DNA of 64,000 nucleotides from Paraburkholderia sp. (lineage in GTDB: Bacteria; Pseudomonadota; Gammaproteobacteria; Burkholderiales; Burkholderiaceae). Numbering within the stretch: position 1 is the stretch's first letter; each line of letters opens with the position of its first letter. This document shows positions 41,169-50,880 of the stretch, one piece after another. The position numbers were made by a program, and so were the translations under genes. The notes under the pieces are model-generated. The model saw nothing but the letters and a program-made list of their open reading frames with translations. It was not told where the DNA came from and searched no databases. The stretch is taken from assembly GCA_004322045.1 (NCBI GenBank), contig SCRN01000033.1, positions 1 through 64,000 on the forward strand. The letters run 5' to 3'.

Positions 41169-41591
41169 TCAGGGCTCTTTGTTTTCGACGTTGACCATCC
41201 ACGGCACGCCGAACTTATCCGTGACCATGCCAAATCCCTTGGCCCAGAAAGTCGACTGCCACGGGAAGCGGACCTCGCCGCCCTGAGCGAGCGCGTTGAA
41301 TATTTTTTCGCCCTTGGACACGTTGTCGAGCGAGAGCGAGATACTGAATCCGGCGTACTTGGGCGTCGCGGTGTCGCCGGGCATGCCGTCGGTCGCCATG
41401 AGCGTGTTCTGCCCCACCTTGAACGACGCATGCATGATGCGCTCGCCCGCCTCGCCCTGCACGGCATGTTCCGGGGGCGCTTCCTTGTTGCGCATCTTGA
41501 ACGTGACCTGAGCGCCCAGGGCTTGTTCGTAGAACGCCAGCGCTTCGTCGCAGCGGCCGTAGAAGTGCAGATACGGTTGGACCACCATCAT
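41169..41591 (-). CDS. VOC-family protein (PhnB/glyoxalase-like)
   Basis: This 140-residue protein has the PhnB-type VOC fold: VQPYLHFYGRCDEALAFYEQALGAQV at the start, IMHASFKVGQNTLMATDG, then FWAKGFGMVTDKFGVPWMVN. Members of this subgroup are usually of unknown function and dimeric. AAGGAGG directly precedes ATG 41591, which fixes the start against the longer frame. It is a single gene between the FUSC and transaldolase genes. Confidence 0.92.
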   Translation of the reverse strand: MMVVQPYLHFYGRCDEALAFYEQALGAQVTFKMRNKEAPPEHAVQGEAGERIMHASFKVGQNTLMATDGMPGDTATPKYAGFSISLSLDNVSKGEKIFNALAQGGEVRFPWQSTFWAKGFGMVTDKFGVPWMVNVENKEP

Positions 41592-41727
41592 TGCCTCCTT
41601 GATCGTCAACGTCGATGGGTGCCGATCGATCGCGGTCGTCCCGCTTCGGCCGCGACGCGGCAAGGTGAGCCGCACCGCGCATGCGGTACGGCCCGGGCGG
41701 CGCGCCCGTTAGGCGTCGCGCCCGCGC

Positions 41728-42681
41728 TCAACGCAGGCCGTCGATCAGCTTTTCGAGCTTGATGGCGTCGGCCGCGAATGCGCGAATGCCTTCTGCAAGT
41801 TTCTCGGTTGCCATGGCGTCGTCGTTCAGTTGGAAGCGAAACGACGGTTCGTCGATGGCGATGCGCTCGATCGTCTCGCCCTTTGCGGCGTCGTGCGAGA
41901 GTTTGCGCTCGACCTTCTCGTCGCTGTCATGCAGCTTTTGCAGCAACTCGGGGCTGATGGTCAGCAAATCGCAGCCGGCCAACTCGACGATCTGGCTAGT
42001 CGTGCGAAAGCTTGCGCCCATCACTTCGGTGCGATAGCCGAAATGCTTGTAGTACGCGTAGATGCGGCGCACCGACTGCACGCCCGGGTCGTTGGCGCCG
42101 CCCATGGTCGCTTCGTCCCAGGCGCTGCCCGCTTGCTTCTTGTACCAGTCGTAAATGCGGCCGACGAACGGGGAGATCAGCTTCGCGCCCGCTTCGGCGC
42201 AGGCCGCCGCTTGCACGGGCGAGAACAGCAGCGTCATGTTGCAGTTCACGCCTTCCTTTTGCAGCACTTCGGCCGCGCGCACGCCTTCCCAGGTCGAGGC
42301 GAGCTTGATCAGCACGCGCTCGCGGTCGATGCCGGCGGCCTCGTAAAGCTTGATGAGCTCGTGGCCTTTCTCGATCGAGCGCTTGGCGTCGAACGACAGA
42401 CGCGCATCGACCTCGGTCGATACCCGGCCCGGAATGATTTTGAGGATTTCGCGGCCGAAGGCGATCAGCAAGTGATCGATGATCGCTCCCGCCGGCTTGC
42501 TACCGTGTTCGCGCACGGTTTTTTCGAGCAACGGCTTATAGGCGTCTTTTTGGACGGCTTTGAGGATCAGCGAGGGATTCGTGGTCGCATCGCGCGGCTT
42601 GTACTGCGCAAACTGTTGGAAGTCGCCGGTATCCGCGACGACGGTCGTGTATTGCTTCAGTTGGTCCAGAGCATTGGTCAT
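41728..42681 (-). CDS. tal: Transaldolase
   Basis: This 317-residue class I transaldolase (TalB type) has TVVADTGDF (Asp17), [10 protein letters not shown] (31-40), and the Schiff-base Lys126 in [11 protein letters not shown]. It also has [22 protein letters not shown] and VMGASFRT. It transfers dihydroxyacetone between sedoheptulose 7-phosphate and glyceraldehyde 3-phosphate in the pentose phosphate pathway. The ATG at 42681 gives the family-standard N-terminus; the frame is open for 37 more codons upstream. Length equals that of E. coli TalB. Confidence 0.96.
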   Translation of the reverse strand: MTNALDQLKQYTTVVADTGDFQQFAQYKPRDATTNPSLILKAVQKDAYKPLLEKTVREHGSKPAGAIIDHLLIAFGREILKIIPGRVSTEVDARLSFDAKRSIEKGHELIKLYEAAGIDRERVLIKLASTWEGVRAAEVLQKEGVNCNMTLLFSPVQAAACAEAGAKLISPFVGRIYDWYKKQAGSAWDEATMGGANDPGVQSVRRIYAYYKHFGYRTEVMGASFRTTSQIVELAGCDLLTISPELLQKLHDSDEKVERKLSHDAAKGETIERIAIDEPSFRFQLNDDAMATEKLAEGIRAFAADAIKLEKLIDGLR

Positions 42682-42823
42682 GGCAGATGTGCAGCGCTCG
42701 AGCGCCTTCCGTGTGAGTCCAGAAAAGGGTCGCACCGCCGAAACGGCGCAACCGGATGCAAATACGACCATTTTAGGCCCCGGCGCGTTCACGCGAAATG
42801 GAAGCCGGGGAGATAGCGCTGCG

Positions 42824-44044
42824 CTACGTACGGCGCGCGCCGAGAATGACTTGCGTGATCACGCCTGCGACCAGACCCCAAAACGCTGACCCGATCGAGA
42901 GCAACGTAAGCCCCGAGGCCGTCACCATGAAAGTGACGAGCGCGGCTTCCCGCTCCCGCACATTGCTCATGGCGTTGGTGAGGCCGCTCATGATCGAGCC
43001 GAACAGCGCGAGCGCGGCCACCGAAACGACGAGCGCTTTCGGCAGTGCGGCGAATAGGGCGGCGATCGTCGCACCGAAAATCCCGGCGACGAGATAGAAC
43101 AGGCCGCACCAGAGCGCTGCCGTGTAGCGCTTGGTTCGATCTTCGTGGGCTTGCGGGCCGGTGCAGATCGCCGCAGTGATCGCCGCGAGCGTGATGCCGT
43201 GAGAGCCGAACGGCGCGAGCAGCAGCGAGGCGATGCCGGTCGTCGAGATCAGCGGCGCAGACGGCGTCGTATATCCGTCCGCGCGCAGGACCGCGAGGCC
43301 CGGCATATTCTGCGACGCCATCGCGACGACGAACAGCGGCACGCCCAAGCTGATCGCGGCCGAGAGCGAGAAGTGCGGCATCGTGAAGACCGGGTGCGCG
43401 ACGGCGACGTGAAAGCGGCTGAAATCGATGAGCCCGAGCGCCCCCGCTACTGCGGTGCCCACGACGAGCGTCGTCACGATGGCGTAGCGCGGCGCGAGCC
43501 GTTTGACGAACAGGTAGACGAAGAACATCGTCAGCACGAGCGTCGTTTGGTACTGCACCGCATGGAAGATTTCGATGCCGATTTCGAACAAGATGCCCGC
43601 GAGCAGCGCGCTTGCAATGCCGGCCGGCACGCGCCGCATGAGCGCGTCGAACCAGCCCGTGAGCCCGACGGCCGTGATCAGCACGGCGCAGACGATGAAC
43701 GCGCCGATCGCATCGGCGTAAGGCACGTGCGGCAGCGCGGCGATCAAAAGCGCCGCGCCCGGCGTCGAGTAGGCAATGACGACAGGCGTGCGAAAGCGCA
43801 ACGAGAGCAGGATGGTCGAGAACGCCATGCCGATCGACAGCGCCCAAATCCACGACGAAACCTGCGCGTCGGATAGGTGCGCCGCCCGGCCCGCTTGAAA
43901 CACGAGCACGAGCGAACTGGTGTACCCCGTCATCATCGCCACGAAGCCGGCGACGATGGCATGCAGCGACGTATCGGCGAACGGCTGCAGCAAGGAGCGG
44001 CGCGCGGCAGGTCTGGACAGGTCTGGGGCGGATGGAAAGGTCAT
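42824..44044 (-). CDS. benE: Benzoate/H+ symporter (BenE family)
   Basis: This 406-residue inner-membrane protein has about 12 helices and the BenE blocks [70 protein letters not shown] and [19 protein letters not shown]. It takes up benzoate or related aromatic acids with protons. No benzoate catabolic genes are nearby, so the substrate remains by family only. Confidence 0.93.
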   Translation of the reverse strand: MTFPSAPDLSRPAARRSLLQPFADTSLHAIVAGFVAMMTGYTSSLVLVFQAGRAAHLSDAQVSSWIWALSIGMAFSTILLSLRFRTPVVIAYSTPGAALLIAALPHVPYADAIGAFIVCAVLITAVGLTGWFDALMRRVPAGIASALLAGILFEIGIEIFHAVQYQTTLVLTMFFVYLFVKRLAPRYAIVTTLVVGTAVAGALGLIDFSRFHVAVAHPVFTMPHFSLSAAISLGVPLFVVAMASQNMPGLAVLRADGYTTPSAPLISTTGIASLLLAPFGSHGITLAAITAAICTGPQAHEDRTKRYTAALWCGLFYLVAGIFGATIAALFAALPKALVVSVAALALFGSIMSGLTNAMSNVREREAALVTFMVTASGLTLLSIGSAFWGLVAGVITQVILGARRT

Positions 44045-44139
44045 GGACGATGGGGCAGCAGGTCGGACGCTAAACGGCTAGGAAATAGGGGGCAACGTAA
44101 AAAGGGGGCAACGTAAAACGAGCTAGGCGCGAAGGGCGG

Positions 44140-45315
44140 CTATTTACTGAGCTTGCGCATCGCGGCTTCGAGCCCCGCGAGGGTCAGGGTGTACATTCGG
44201 TCGCCGAGCAGTTGGCGGATGATCGAAACGGACTGCCGGTACTCCCACAGGCCTTCGGGCTCGGGATTGAGCCAGGCGTGATGCGGGAAGTGATCGGCGA
44301 GGCGGCGCAGCCAGACTGCGCCCGCCTCGGGATTGTTGTACTCGACGGAGCCGCCCGGCTGCAGGACTTCATAGGGGCTCATCGTTGCGTCGCCGACGAA
44401 GATGAGCTTGTAATCGGGCGTGAACTTGTGCAGCACATCCCAAGTCGGCATCCGCTCGACATGCCGGCGGCGATTGTTCTTCCACAGGTGATCATAGACG
44501 CAGTTGTGGAAGTAATAGAACTCGAGGTGCTTCAATTCGGACTTGGCGGCCGAGAAGAGCTCCTCGGTGCGCTTGATGTGATCGTCCATCGAGCCGCCCA
44601 CGTCAAGCAGCATCAGCACCTTCACTGCATTGTGCCGCTCGGGCACCATCTTCAGATCGAGCCATCCCGCGTTCGCGGCCGTGCTGCGAATCGTGCCGGG
44701 CAAATCGAGCTCTTCGGCTGCGCCTTCGCGCGCGAACCGGCGCAACCGCCGCAGGGCGACCTTGATGTTGCGCGTGCCGATCTCGACTTGATCGTCGTAA
44801 TCGCGGTAGCCGCGCGCTTCCCACACTTTGACGGCGGTGCGGTTGCCGGCCGAGGGCCCGCCGATGCGCACGCCTTCGGGGTTGTAGCCGCCATGGCCGA
44901 ACGGCGAGGTGCCGCCCGTGCCGATCCATTTGCTACCGCCTTCGTGCCGCTCTTTCTGCTCGTCGAACAATTGCTTGAGCCGCTCCATGAGCTTCTCGAG
45001 CCCGCCCATCGCTTCGATTTGCGCTTTTTCCTCGGGCGTGAACTCGCGCTGCAGGCGTTTTTCGAGCCAGTCCAGCGGCAACTCGAATGCTTGATCGGTG
45101 ATCTGTTGCACGCCGCGGAAATACGCGCCGAACGCTTGATCGAATTTGTCGAAGTAGCGCTCGTCCTTGACCAGCGTTAGGCGCGCAAGATAGTAGAACT
45201 CGTCCAACGATGGGCCGATGACGCGCTCGCGCAGCGCTTCGACGAGCGTCAGGTACTCCTTGACCGACACCGGCAGCTTGGCCTCGCGCAGCGTGTAGAA
45301 GAAGTCGATCAGCAT
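44140..45315 (-). CDS. VWA-domain protein (CoxE-like) paired with a MoxR ATPase
   Basis: This 391-residue cytoplasmic protein has an N-terminal helical region (1-120) with LREAKLPVSVKEYLTLVEAL. A linker with GTGGTSPFGHGGYNPEGVRIGG follows, then a C-terminal von Willebrand A domain with a MIDAS motif DVGGSMDDH. Together with the MoxR ATPase gene just upstream it forms the common MoxR-VWA chaperone pair, which inserts metals or remodels protein complexes; the client is unknown. The MoxR stop and this start are 33 bp apart. Confidence 0.92.
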   Translation of the reverse strand: MLIDFFYTLREAKLPVSVKEYLTLVEALRERVIGPSLDEFYYLARLTLVKDERYFDKFDQAFGAYFRGVQQITDQAFELPLDWLEKRLQREFTPEEKAQIEAMGGLEKLMERLKQLFDEQKERHEGGSKWIGTGGTSPFGHGGYNPEGVRIGGPSAGNRTAVKVWEARGYRDYDDQVEIGTRNIKVALRRLRRFAREGAAEELDLPGTIRSTAANAGWLDLKMVPERHNAVKVLMLLDVGGSMDDHIKRTEELFSAAKSELKHLEFYYFHNCVYDHLWKNNRRRHVERMPTWDVLHKFTPDYKLIFVGDATMSPYEVLQPGGSVEYNNPEAGAVWLRRLADHFPHHAWLNPEPEGLWEYRQSVSIIRQLLGDRMYTLTLAGLEAAMRKLSK

Positions 45316-45348
45316 GCCGATGTCTCTGAATGGCGGCTAGCCTTCAGG

Positions 45349-46191
45349 CTAACGGTTGTGGCGGTTCATGAACACGAGCCGCTCGAACAAGCTCATATCC
45401 TGTTCGTTCTTGAGCAGCGCGCCCGCGAGCGGCGGCACGATCTGCTTCGCGTCCGGCGAGCGCAGCGCTTCTGGGGGAATCTCTTCGGCGAGCAGCAGCT
45501 TGAGCCAGTCGAGCAGTTCGGAGGTGGAAGGCTTCTTTTTTAGGCCCGATACCGCTCGCAGCTCGAAAAAGCTCGTCAGCGCCGCGCGCAGGAGATCCTC
45601 GCGGATGCCGGGATAGTGGACATCGACGATGCGCTGCATCGTAGCCGGGTCCGGGAACTGGATGTAGTGGAAAAAGCAGCGGCGCAAGAACGCGTCGGGC
45701 AGCTCTTTTTCGTTGTTGGAGGTGATGACGACGAGCGGCCGGTGCCTGGCGCGCACGACTTCGCGCGTCTCGTAGACATGAAACTCCATGCGGTCGAGCT
45801 CGCGCAGCAGGTCATTGGGGAACTCGATATCGGCTTTGTCGATCTCGTCGATGAGCAGCACCGCGGGCACATCCGATTCGAACGCTTGCCAGAGCACGCC
45901 CTTGACGATGTAGTTCGAGATGTCCTGCACGCGCGCGTCGCCGAGCTGCGAATCGCGCAGCCGCGAGACCGCGTCGTATTCGTAGAGGCCCTGTTGCGCT
46001 TTGGTCGTCGATTTGATGTGCCACTGGTAAAGCGGCATGCCGAGCGAGGCCGCGACCTCCTCGGCCAGCATCGTTTTGCCGGTGCCCGGCTCGCCTTTGA
46101 TCAAGAGGGGGCGCTTGAGCGTGACGGCGGCGTTGACGGCGAGCTTGAGATCGTCCGTGGCGACGTATTGCGACGAGCCTTCGAAACGCAT
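45349..46191 (-). CDS. MoxR-family AAA+ ATPase
   Basis: This 280-residue AAA+ protein has Walker A GEPGTGKT (33-40), Walker B VLLIDEIDKAD, sensor 1 VVITSNNEKELPDAFLRRC (with the arginine finger region), and a C-terminal lid. It is a chaperone ATPase working with the VWA protein encoded next. ATG 46191 gives the family N-terminus MRFEGSSQYVATDDLKLAVN; the longer frame upstream is unsupported. The control region is shared with the divergent cytochrome genes at 46444. Confidence 0.94.
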   Translation of the reverse strand: MRFEGSSQYVATDDLKLAVNAAVTLKRPLLIKGEPGTGKTMLAEEVAASLGMPLYQWHIKSTTKAQQGLYEYDAVSRLRDSQLGDARVQDISNYIVKGVLWQAFESDVPAVLLIDEIDKADIEFPNDLLRELDRMEFHVYETREVVRARHRPLVVITSNNEKELPDAFLRRCFFHYIQFPDPATMQRIVDVHYPGIREDLLRAALTSFFELRAVSGLKKKPSTSELLDWLKLLLAEEIPPEALRSPDAKQIVPPLAGALLKNEQDMSLFERLVFMNRHNR

Positions 46192-46443
46192 GGCTACCTG
46201 CCTTCTCGAAAAAATGCAAGTATAAGTCAGAAGGGCTAGGCAGCCCGCGCGGGTGGCGGTAGCGTGTCGCTCTAGCCGGGCGCGGCGCCCCGGCGGTGCC
46301 GGGTGGACGTGCGACCAAGCGGCGCGGTACAATTGCCGCGATTTTTTGGTCGCTCGTTGCGACTTCGACAACAAGAACGGCGCAGCGCCATTGCCCGCAG
46401 GTTTTAGCGGGCGCTCGTTTCCCCTCAAGCCAGGTTAGAACCT

Positions 46444-46812
46444 ATGAACTCTTTCGTCGGCAAACATGTCGTGACCGCAGCGCTAGTCGCGCTCGCGGGG
46501 TTTGCGGTGAGCGCGCGGGCGGCCGATGTCGTCGGCAATGCGAAGGCGGGCCAAAGCAAGGTTGCGATGTGTATCGGCTGCCACGGCATTCCCGACTATC
46601 GCACCGCGTACCCCGAGGTCTACCGCGTACCCATTCTCGGCGGGCAAAACCAGCAATACCTCGAAAACGCGCTGCACGCGTACAAGAAGGGCGACCGCCA
46701 CTTCCAAACGATGCACGCGATCACGGCCTCGCTGTCGGATCAGGACATCGCCGATCTCGCGGCCTACTACGCGTCGCAAACGTCGGCGTCGACGAACAAT
46801 CCCGAAAAGTGA
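46444..46812 (+). CDS. Periplasmic cytochrome c (class I, c4-like)
   Basis: This 122-residue protein has a signal peptide (hydrophobic 9-22, cleavage after ARA at about 26) and one heme site CIGCH (43-47). Downstream VPILGGQNQQYLENALHAYKKGDR is the block typical of cytochrome c4/c553 domains, and Met in HFQTMHAIT is a likely sixth ligand. It carries electrons in the periplasm. It forms a pair with the next cytochrome gene, 51 bp apart. A TACAAT element at 46327-46332 may be its -10. Confidence 0.93.
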   Translation: MNSFVGKHVVTAALVALAGFAVSARAADVVGNAKAGQSKVAMCIGCHGIPDYRTAYPEVYRVPILGGQNQQYLENALHAYKKGDRHFQTMHAITASLSDQDIADLAAYYASQTSASTNNPEK

Positions 46813-46863
46813 CCGTCATTGCGGCCGCTTTCAGCTACCTTATTTCGCGGGATAGGAGAATTC

Positions 46864-47244
46864 ATGAACAAGCCTGATCAGGCATTGCGCATCGTCGTCA
46901 AGGCTGCGGGGACCGCGCTCGTCGCGGCAATCGGGATGATCGGCTCGGCCCATGCGGCCAGCATCGAGAACGGTAAGGCGCTCGTCGAATCCCACAACTG
47001 CGCGGCGTGCCATGGGGCGGGCTTCACCAAGCCCATCAGCAACGAGTATCCGAAGCTGGCCGGCCAGCACGCGGATTACCTGTATTTCGCGCTGCGCGGC
47101 TACCAGGTCGGCACCGGCAACCCGAATTTCGGCCGCAACAACGCGATCATGCAGGCGCAGGTGCAAAACCTGTCGCTGAGCGATATGAAGGACATCACCG
47201 CTTACATCGAGTCGTTGCCGGGCGATCTCGTCGACAAGAAGTAA
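46864..47244 (+). CDS. Periplasmic cytochrome c (class I, c4-like), second of pair
   Basis: This 126-residue protein has a signal peptide (hydrophobic 13-28, cleavage after AHA at about 31) and a heme site CAACH (46-50). YPKLAGQHADYLYFALRGYQVG follows, and a Met ligand lies in NNAIMQAQVQNLS. Together with the preceding gene it resembles a split di-heme cytochrome c4, in which each half carries one heme. AGGAG lies a few bases before ATG 46864, and a terminator follows 62 bp after the stop. Confidence 0.93.
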   Translation: MNKPDQALRIVVKAAGTALVAAIGMIGSAHAASIENGKALVESHNCAACHGAGFTKPISNEYPKLAGQHADYLYFALRGYQVGTGNPNFGRNNAIMQAQVQNLSLSDMKDITAYIESLPGDLVDKK

Positions 47245-47306
47245 TCGGTCGAACGCAGGTCAGGCGACGCCCCGAGCGTCACGCTCCGCAGCGTTCGATA
47301 ACGATG

Positions 47307-47334
47307 ACACCCCGCTTCGGCGGGGTGTTTTTTT
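47307..47334 (+). terminator. Rho-independent terminator after the cytochrome c pair
   Basis: A 9-bp stem (47307-47315 with 47320-47328), a TTCG tetraloop and a run of T to 47334. The tetraloop and long T tract make it a strong terminator on the plus strand. Confidence 0.93.
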
Positions 47335-47373
47335 GATAGCGGCTGCATATGCGACAACGTGTCGCAGGGGGCA

Positions 47374-47805
47374 TCAATCCTTCGATGCGCGCCGTTCGAT
47401 GCGCGCAAGATAGGCGTCGGTATCGGGTGGCATGTTGCTGCGCTGCGCTTCCCAGATCGTTTCCCCGAGACACTCCATGATCGCGTGCTGCGCTTCATGC
47501 GTGGAACCGAGCCGGGCCGCGAGCCGCTCGTGCGCAGCCCGGATGCCGGGCGGTTGATCGATCGAGAGTTGCTCGCTGATTGCCAAATGCATCGAGAGAT
47601 GCAGGAACGGGTTGGTGCGGCCGGCTTCGGGCGAATAATCGACGGCAGCCGTGGCATCGTCGGCTAGGTCTGCGTGGTATTCGGGATGCTCGACGATCCA
47701 ATCGGCCGCGATCGCCTCCAGCGGCGTCAGGATTTCGCCCGCGCGCTGCTTGCGCCAGGTATCGATGAAAAAGCGTCGGACTTCGTCGCGGCTCGGATTG
47801 AACAT
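47374..47805 (-). CDS. DUF1841-family protein
   Basis: This 143-residue cytoplasmic protein starts MFNPSRDEVRRFFIDTWRK and has LTPLEAIAADWIVEHPEYH, NPFLHLSMHLAISEQLSIDQPPGI and HAIMECLGETIWEAQR, the DUF1841 pattern. Function is unknown; the family is common in beta- and gammaproteobacteria. The conserved HLSMHLAISEQ with several His residues suggests metal or heme binding, unproven. ATG 47805 fits the family N-terminus. Confidence 0.92.
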   Translation of the reverse strand: MFNPSRDEVRRFFIDTWRKQRAGEILTPLEAIAADWIVEHPEYHADLADDATAAVDYSPEAGRTNPFLHLSMHLAISEQLSIDQPPGIRAAHERLAARLGSTHEAQHAIMECLGETIWEAQRSNMPPDTDAYLARIERRASKD

Positions 47806-48064
47806 CGTGGGATCGACCTTGAAGTAGCGCCGCCCAGCCGCGTGCTCACGGGTGGTGTGCCCAATGGTGCGCGCGCCGAGCGGCCAATTGGTTATTTTAC
47901 GCTGCCCGGCTCGCGCGGTTCGGCGCACCCGTACGATTGCGCCGGTTAGAATCGACGAGATGAGCGGAGCGCGTCCGTGCGAAGGGTGAGCCCCGCCGCG
48001 CAGGCCGAAACGCGCGCCGGGCCGATACGGCCTGCAACGATAACGACAACGACGTTCCTTCACG

Positions 48065-49009
48065 ATGCCAGCTTCATCCCCCGCTTCATCCCCCTCTACG
48101 CGCGCCGATACGCTGCGCGGCGCTTTGCTCGTGGCGCTCTCCGCCGCATCCTTCGGCGCCATGGCGATCTTCGGCCGCTATGCCTACGCGGGCGGCACGG
48201 ACGTCCTCGGTTTGCTGACGCTTCGGTTTCTCATCGGCGGGACGGTGCTCGCTGCCGTCGCACGCCGCCGCAACGTCGTCTGGCCGCGCGGGCGCACGCT
48301 TTGGGGGATCGTCGCGATGGGCGCGCTCGGGTACGTGGGGCAGTCGATTTGCTATTTCGTCGCGCTCCAGCATGCGCAGGCGAGCCTCGTCGCATTGCTG
48401 CTTTACCTCTACCCCGCGTTCGTGACGCTGCTCGCGGCGCTGTGGCTCGGCGAGCGTTTGACGTGGGTGAAAGGCGCGGCGCTCGTGCTTTGCTTGGCGG
48501 GCTCGGCCGTGATGGTCGGGGGCGGGCGCGGCGAGCCATTGGGAATCGCGCTCGCGCTGACGGCGGCCATTGTCTACTCGCTTTACATCGTCGCCGGAGC
48601 GCGCGTGACGCGCGGAGTCGATCCGCTCGCGACCACGTCGGTCGTTTGTCTATCCGCAGCCGCGGTTTTCTGCACGGCTTCTCTCGTGCGAACGCTGGCC
48701 GGGGCGCCGCCGCATTTGCCGTCGACCTCGCTCGGCTGGGCCGCGCTCGTCGCCATCGCGCTGATATCGACCGTCACGGCGATGCTCGCGTTTTTCGCGG
48801 GGCTCGCGCGCCTGGGCGCGGCGCGCACGTCGATGCTTTCCACGCTCGAGCCGGTCGTCACCGTGTTGTTGGCGGCGGTTTTGTTAGGCGAGCGCTTGAC
48901 GCCGCTGCAATGGGCAGGCGGCGCCGCGGTGCTGGCCGCCGTGCTTTGGCTCGTGCGGGCCGGAGGCGGTGCGCACGACGAAGCCGTATCGCTCGAAGCG
49001 AACCTATAG
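48065..49009 (+). CDS. EamA/DMT-superfamily transporter
   Basis: This 314-residue inner-membrane protein has ten predicted helices in two EamA repeats. Each repeat ends with LLYLYPAFVTLLAALWLGERLT or STLEPVVTVLLAAVLLGERLT, the conserved second-half motif of the family. It exports or imports small metabolites; the substrate cannot be told. It is a single gene, divergent from the DUF1841 gene, and converges on nth 8 bp away. Confidence 0.92.
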   Translation: MPASSPASSPSTRADTLRGALLVALSAASFGAMAIFGRYAYAGGTDVLGLLTLRFLIGGTVLAAVARRRNVVWPRGRTLWGIVAMGALGYVGQSICYFVALQHAQASLVALLLYLYPAFVTLLAALWLGERLTWVKGAALVLCLAGSAVMVGGGRGEPLGIALALTAAIVYSLYIVAGARVTRGVDPLATTSVVCLSAAAVFCTASLVRTLAGAPPHLPSTSLGWAALVAIALISTVTAMLAFFAGLARLGAARTSMLSTLEPVVTVLLAAVLLGERLTPLQWAGGAAVLAAVLWLVRAGGGAHDEAVSLEANL

Positions 49010-49017
49010 CGGCGAGC

Positions 49018-49662
49018 TCAAAGCTCGGGCGGTGGGGTTTTCGGCTTGAATTCGCACAGCGGCTCGATCGCGCAGTGCCAGCACTCGGGCCGACGCGCCT
49101 TGCAGACATAGCGGCCATGCAAGATCAGCCAATGGTGCGCGTCATGGCGAAACTCCGGGGGCGTGAACTTTTCGAGGGCGGCTTCGACGGCGCGCACGTC
49201 TTTGCCCGGCGCCAATCCGGTGCGGTTCGCGACCCGAAAGATATGCGTGTCGACCGCGATCGTCGGCTGCCCGAAGGCCGTATTGAGCACCACGTTCGCC
49301 GTCTTGCGGCCGACACCGGGCAGCGCCTCGAGCGCGGCGCGCTCGGCCGGTACTTCCGATCCGTGCCGTTCGAGCAAAATCCGGCTCGTGGCGATGACAT
49401 TCTTCGCTTTGGTGCGATATAGCCCGATCGTCTTGATGTAGTCGGAAACGCCCGCCTCGCCGAGCTCGAGCATTGCTTGGGGCGTGTTCGCCACGGGAAA
49501 CAGCTTGCGCGTAGCCTTGTTGACGGACACGTCGGTTGCTTGCGCCGACAGCATCACGGCGATCAGCAACTCGAACGGGCTCGTGAATTCGAGTTCGGGC
49601 CTCGGGTGCGGATTGAGGCTTTGCAGCGTCTCGTAGATGGCGCGTCGTTTTTGTGCGTTCAT
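49018..49662 (-). CDS. nth: Endonuclease III
   Basis: This 214-residue DNA glycosylase/AP lyase has a helix-hairpin-helix LPGVGRKTANVVL with the catalytic Lys, the catalytic Asp in VDTHIFRVANR, and a C-terminal [4Fe-4S] site Cys-x6-Cys-x2-Cys-x5-Cys (CKARRPECWHCAIEPLC). It removes oxidised pyrimidines. It lies 24 bp downstream of rsxB on the same strand, the usual rsxB-nth arrangement of Burkholderiales. Confidence 0.97.
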   Translation of the reverse strand: MNAQKRRAIYETLQSLNPHPRPELEFTSPFELLIAVMLSAQATDVSVNKATRKLFPVANTPQAMLELGEAGVSDYIKTIGLYRTKAKNVIATSRILLERHGSEVPAERAALEALPGVGRKTANVVLNTAFGQPTIAVDTHIFRVANRTGLAPGKDVRAVEAALEKFTPPEFRHDAHHWLILHGRYVCKARRPECWHCAIEPLCEFKPKTPPPEL

Positions 49663-49686
49663 GCGGCGGTCGGCGTCGAAGCGGGC

Positions 49687-50601
49687 TCAGTGATCGTCGG
49701 GCGAAGGGCGGACGCTGGTGGGAGCATCGTTCGTTCTGCGCTCCGCCGCTTTGCCCGTCGGCGCGCCGGTTGCGTTCGATCGCTCGGAAGGCGCTTCGGG
49801 CCCGGGTGTGTCGCCGCTTGCCCGCGTTGCCCCGCCGTGCGCTTGCGCGCCACTGGCTTGGCCTTGCTGCTCGTCGGCGCTCGCCGGCGGCACGTTGCTC
49901 GGGCCGAGGCCTTGGGCCGCCAGCGCTTCTTTCTTTTGACGGGCGCGTTCGAGCGCGGCTTGGATGATGGCGCGTTTTTTCGCGGCTTCGTCGTCCGCCG
50001 CCGGGCTCGCGGGGGCCGTGGCCGTGGCCGCGGCGCCCGCGCTTGCAGCCGCTTCCGCACGCCGGGCGGCGGCGCGCGCCTGCGCCGCTTGGCGCTCGCG
50101 TTCGAGCCGCGCGGCGCGCAATCGGTGGCGCTCTCGGGCGGCGTCCGCCTGACCTTGGCTCCAGGCGTCCCAACCTGTGCGATCCCCCGTCACGGGCACC
50201 ATCGCAATGCAATCGACCGGACACGGCGCCACGCATAGATCGCAGCCGGTGCAGCGCTCGGCAAGGACCGTATGCATGAGCTTGGGCGCGCCGACGATGG
50301 CATCGACCGGGCAGGCCTGCATACAGAGCGTGCAGCCGATGCAGAGCGATTCGTCGATGACGGCCAGCGCCCGCGGGCGTTCTGCGCCGTTCTCGGGATT
50401 GAGCGCGATGACGCGCTTGCCGAGCACGGCGGCCAGGCGCGCGATGCCCTGCGCGCCCCCGGGCGGGCATTGATTGTAGTTGGCTTCACCTTGCGCGATG
50501 GCTTCGGCGTAAGGCCGGCAGCCGGCATAGCCGCACTTGGTGCATTGCGTTTGGGGCAGCAGATCCTCGATGCGGTCTGCGAGCGTTGCGCGATCGGTCA
50601 C
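49687..50601 (-). CDS. rsxB: Electron transport complex subunit RsxB (Rnf-type ferredoxin)
   Basis: This 304-residue iron-sulfur protein has an N-terminal CTKCGYAGC with a downstream Cys ([4Fe-4S], about 20-50). Two ferredoxin-type clusters follow, [12 protein letters not shown] and [12 protein letters not shown] (about 85-130). A long Ala/Arg/Glu-rich C-terminal coiled region (from about 150) is typical of Burkholderiales RsxB. The other Rsx/Rnf subunits are not in the window, so this is a solitary rsxB as usual in the group. The start is uncertain: GTG 50601 gives the family N-terminus, with no clear ribosome site. Confidence 0.9.
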   Translation of the reverse strand: MTDRATLADRIEDLLPQTQCTKCGYAGCRPYAEAIAQGEANYNQCPPGGAQGIARLAAVLGKRVIALNPENGAERPRALAVIDESLCIGCTLCMQACPVDAIVGAPKLMHTVLAERCTGCDLCVAPCPVDCIAMVPVTGDRTGWDAWSQGQADAARERHRLRAARLERERQAAQARAAARRAEAAASAGAAATATAPASPAADDEAAKKRAIIQAALERARQKKEALAAQGLGPSNVPPASADEQQGQASGAQAHGGATRASGDTPGPEAPSERSNATGAPTGKAAERRTNDAPTSVRPSPDDH

Positions 50602-50880
50602 ATTCGGTACGTCTAGGGCACGCGAGCGCAGCGACAAAGCGGGCGTCGAGCGGCGCGGCGCGGGCCGGGGCCGGTGCGCTTCGCGTGCGGGGAAAGAGCG
50701 CATTATCGCCGATTTCCCGGATTGCGATTGGTCGGCCGTGTGCCATAATCGAAGCGCTTTTTCGCACGAGGCGCAGGGTGTTTCGACAATAACGGCGCGC
50801 TCGTCCGCATTGCCGGCGAAGGACCGAGGAGGGCTGGCAAGGCGGCGGGGCAACGCGGCTCACGAAGCAAAAAGGCCACC

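Noticed and set aside
49142-50470. 442-codon minus frame over nth and rsxB
   Set aside because: Arg-rich shadow frame; the real genes nth and rsxB explain the region.
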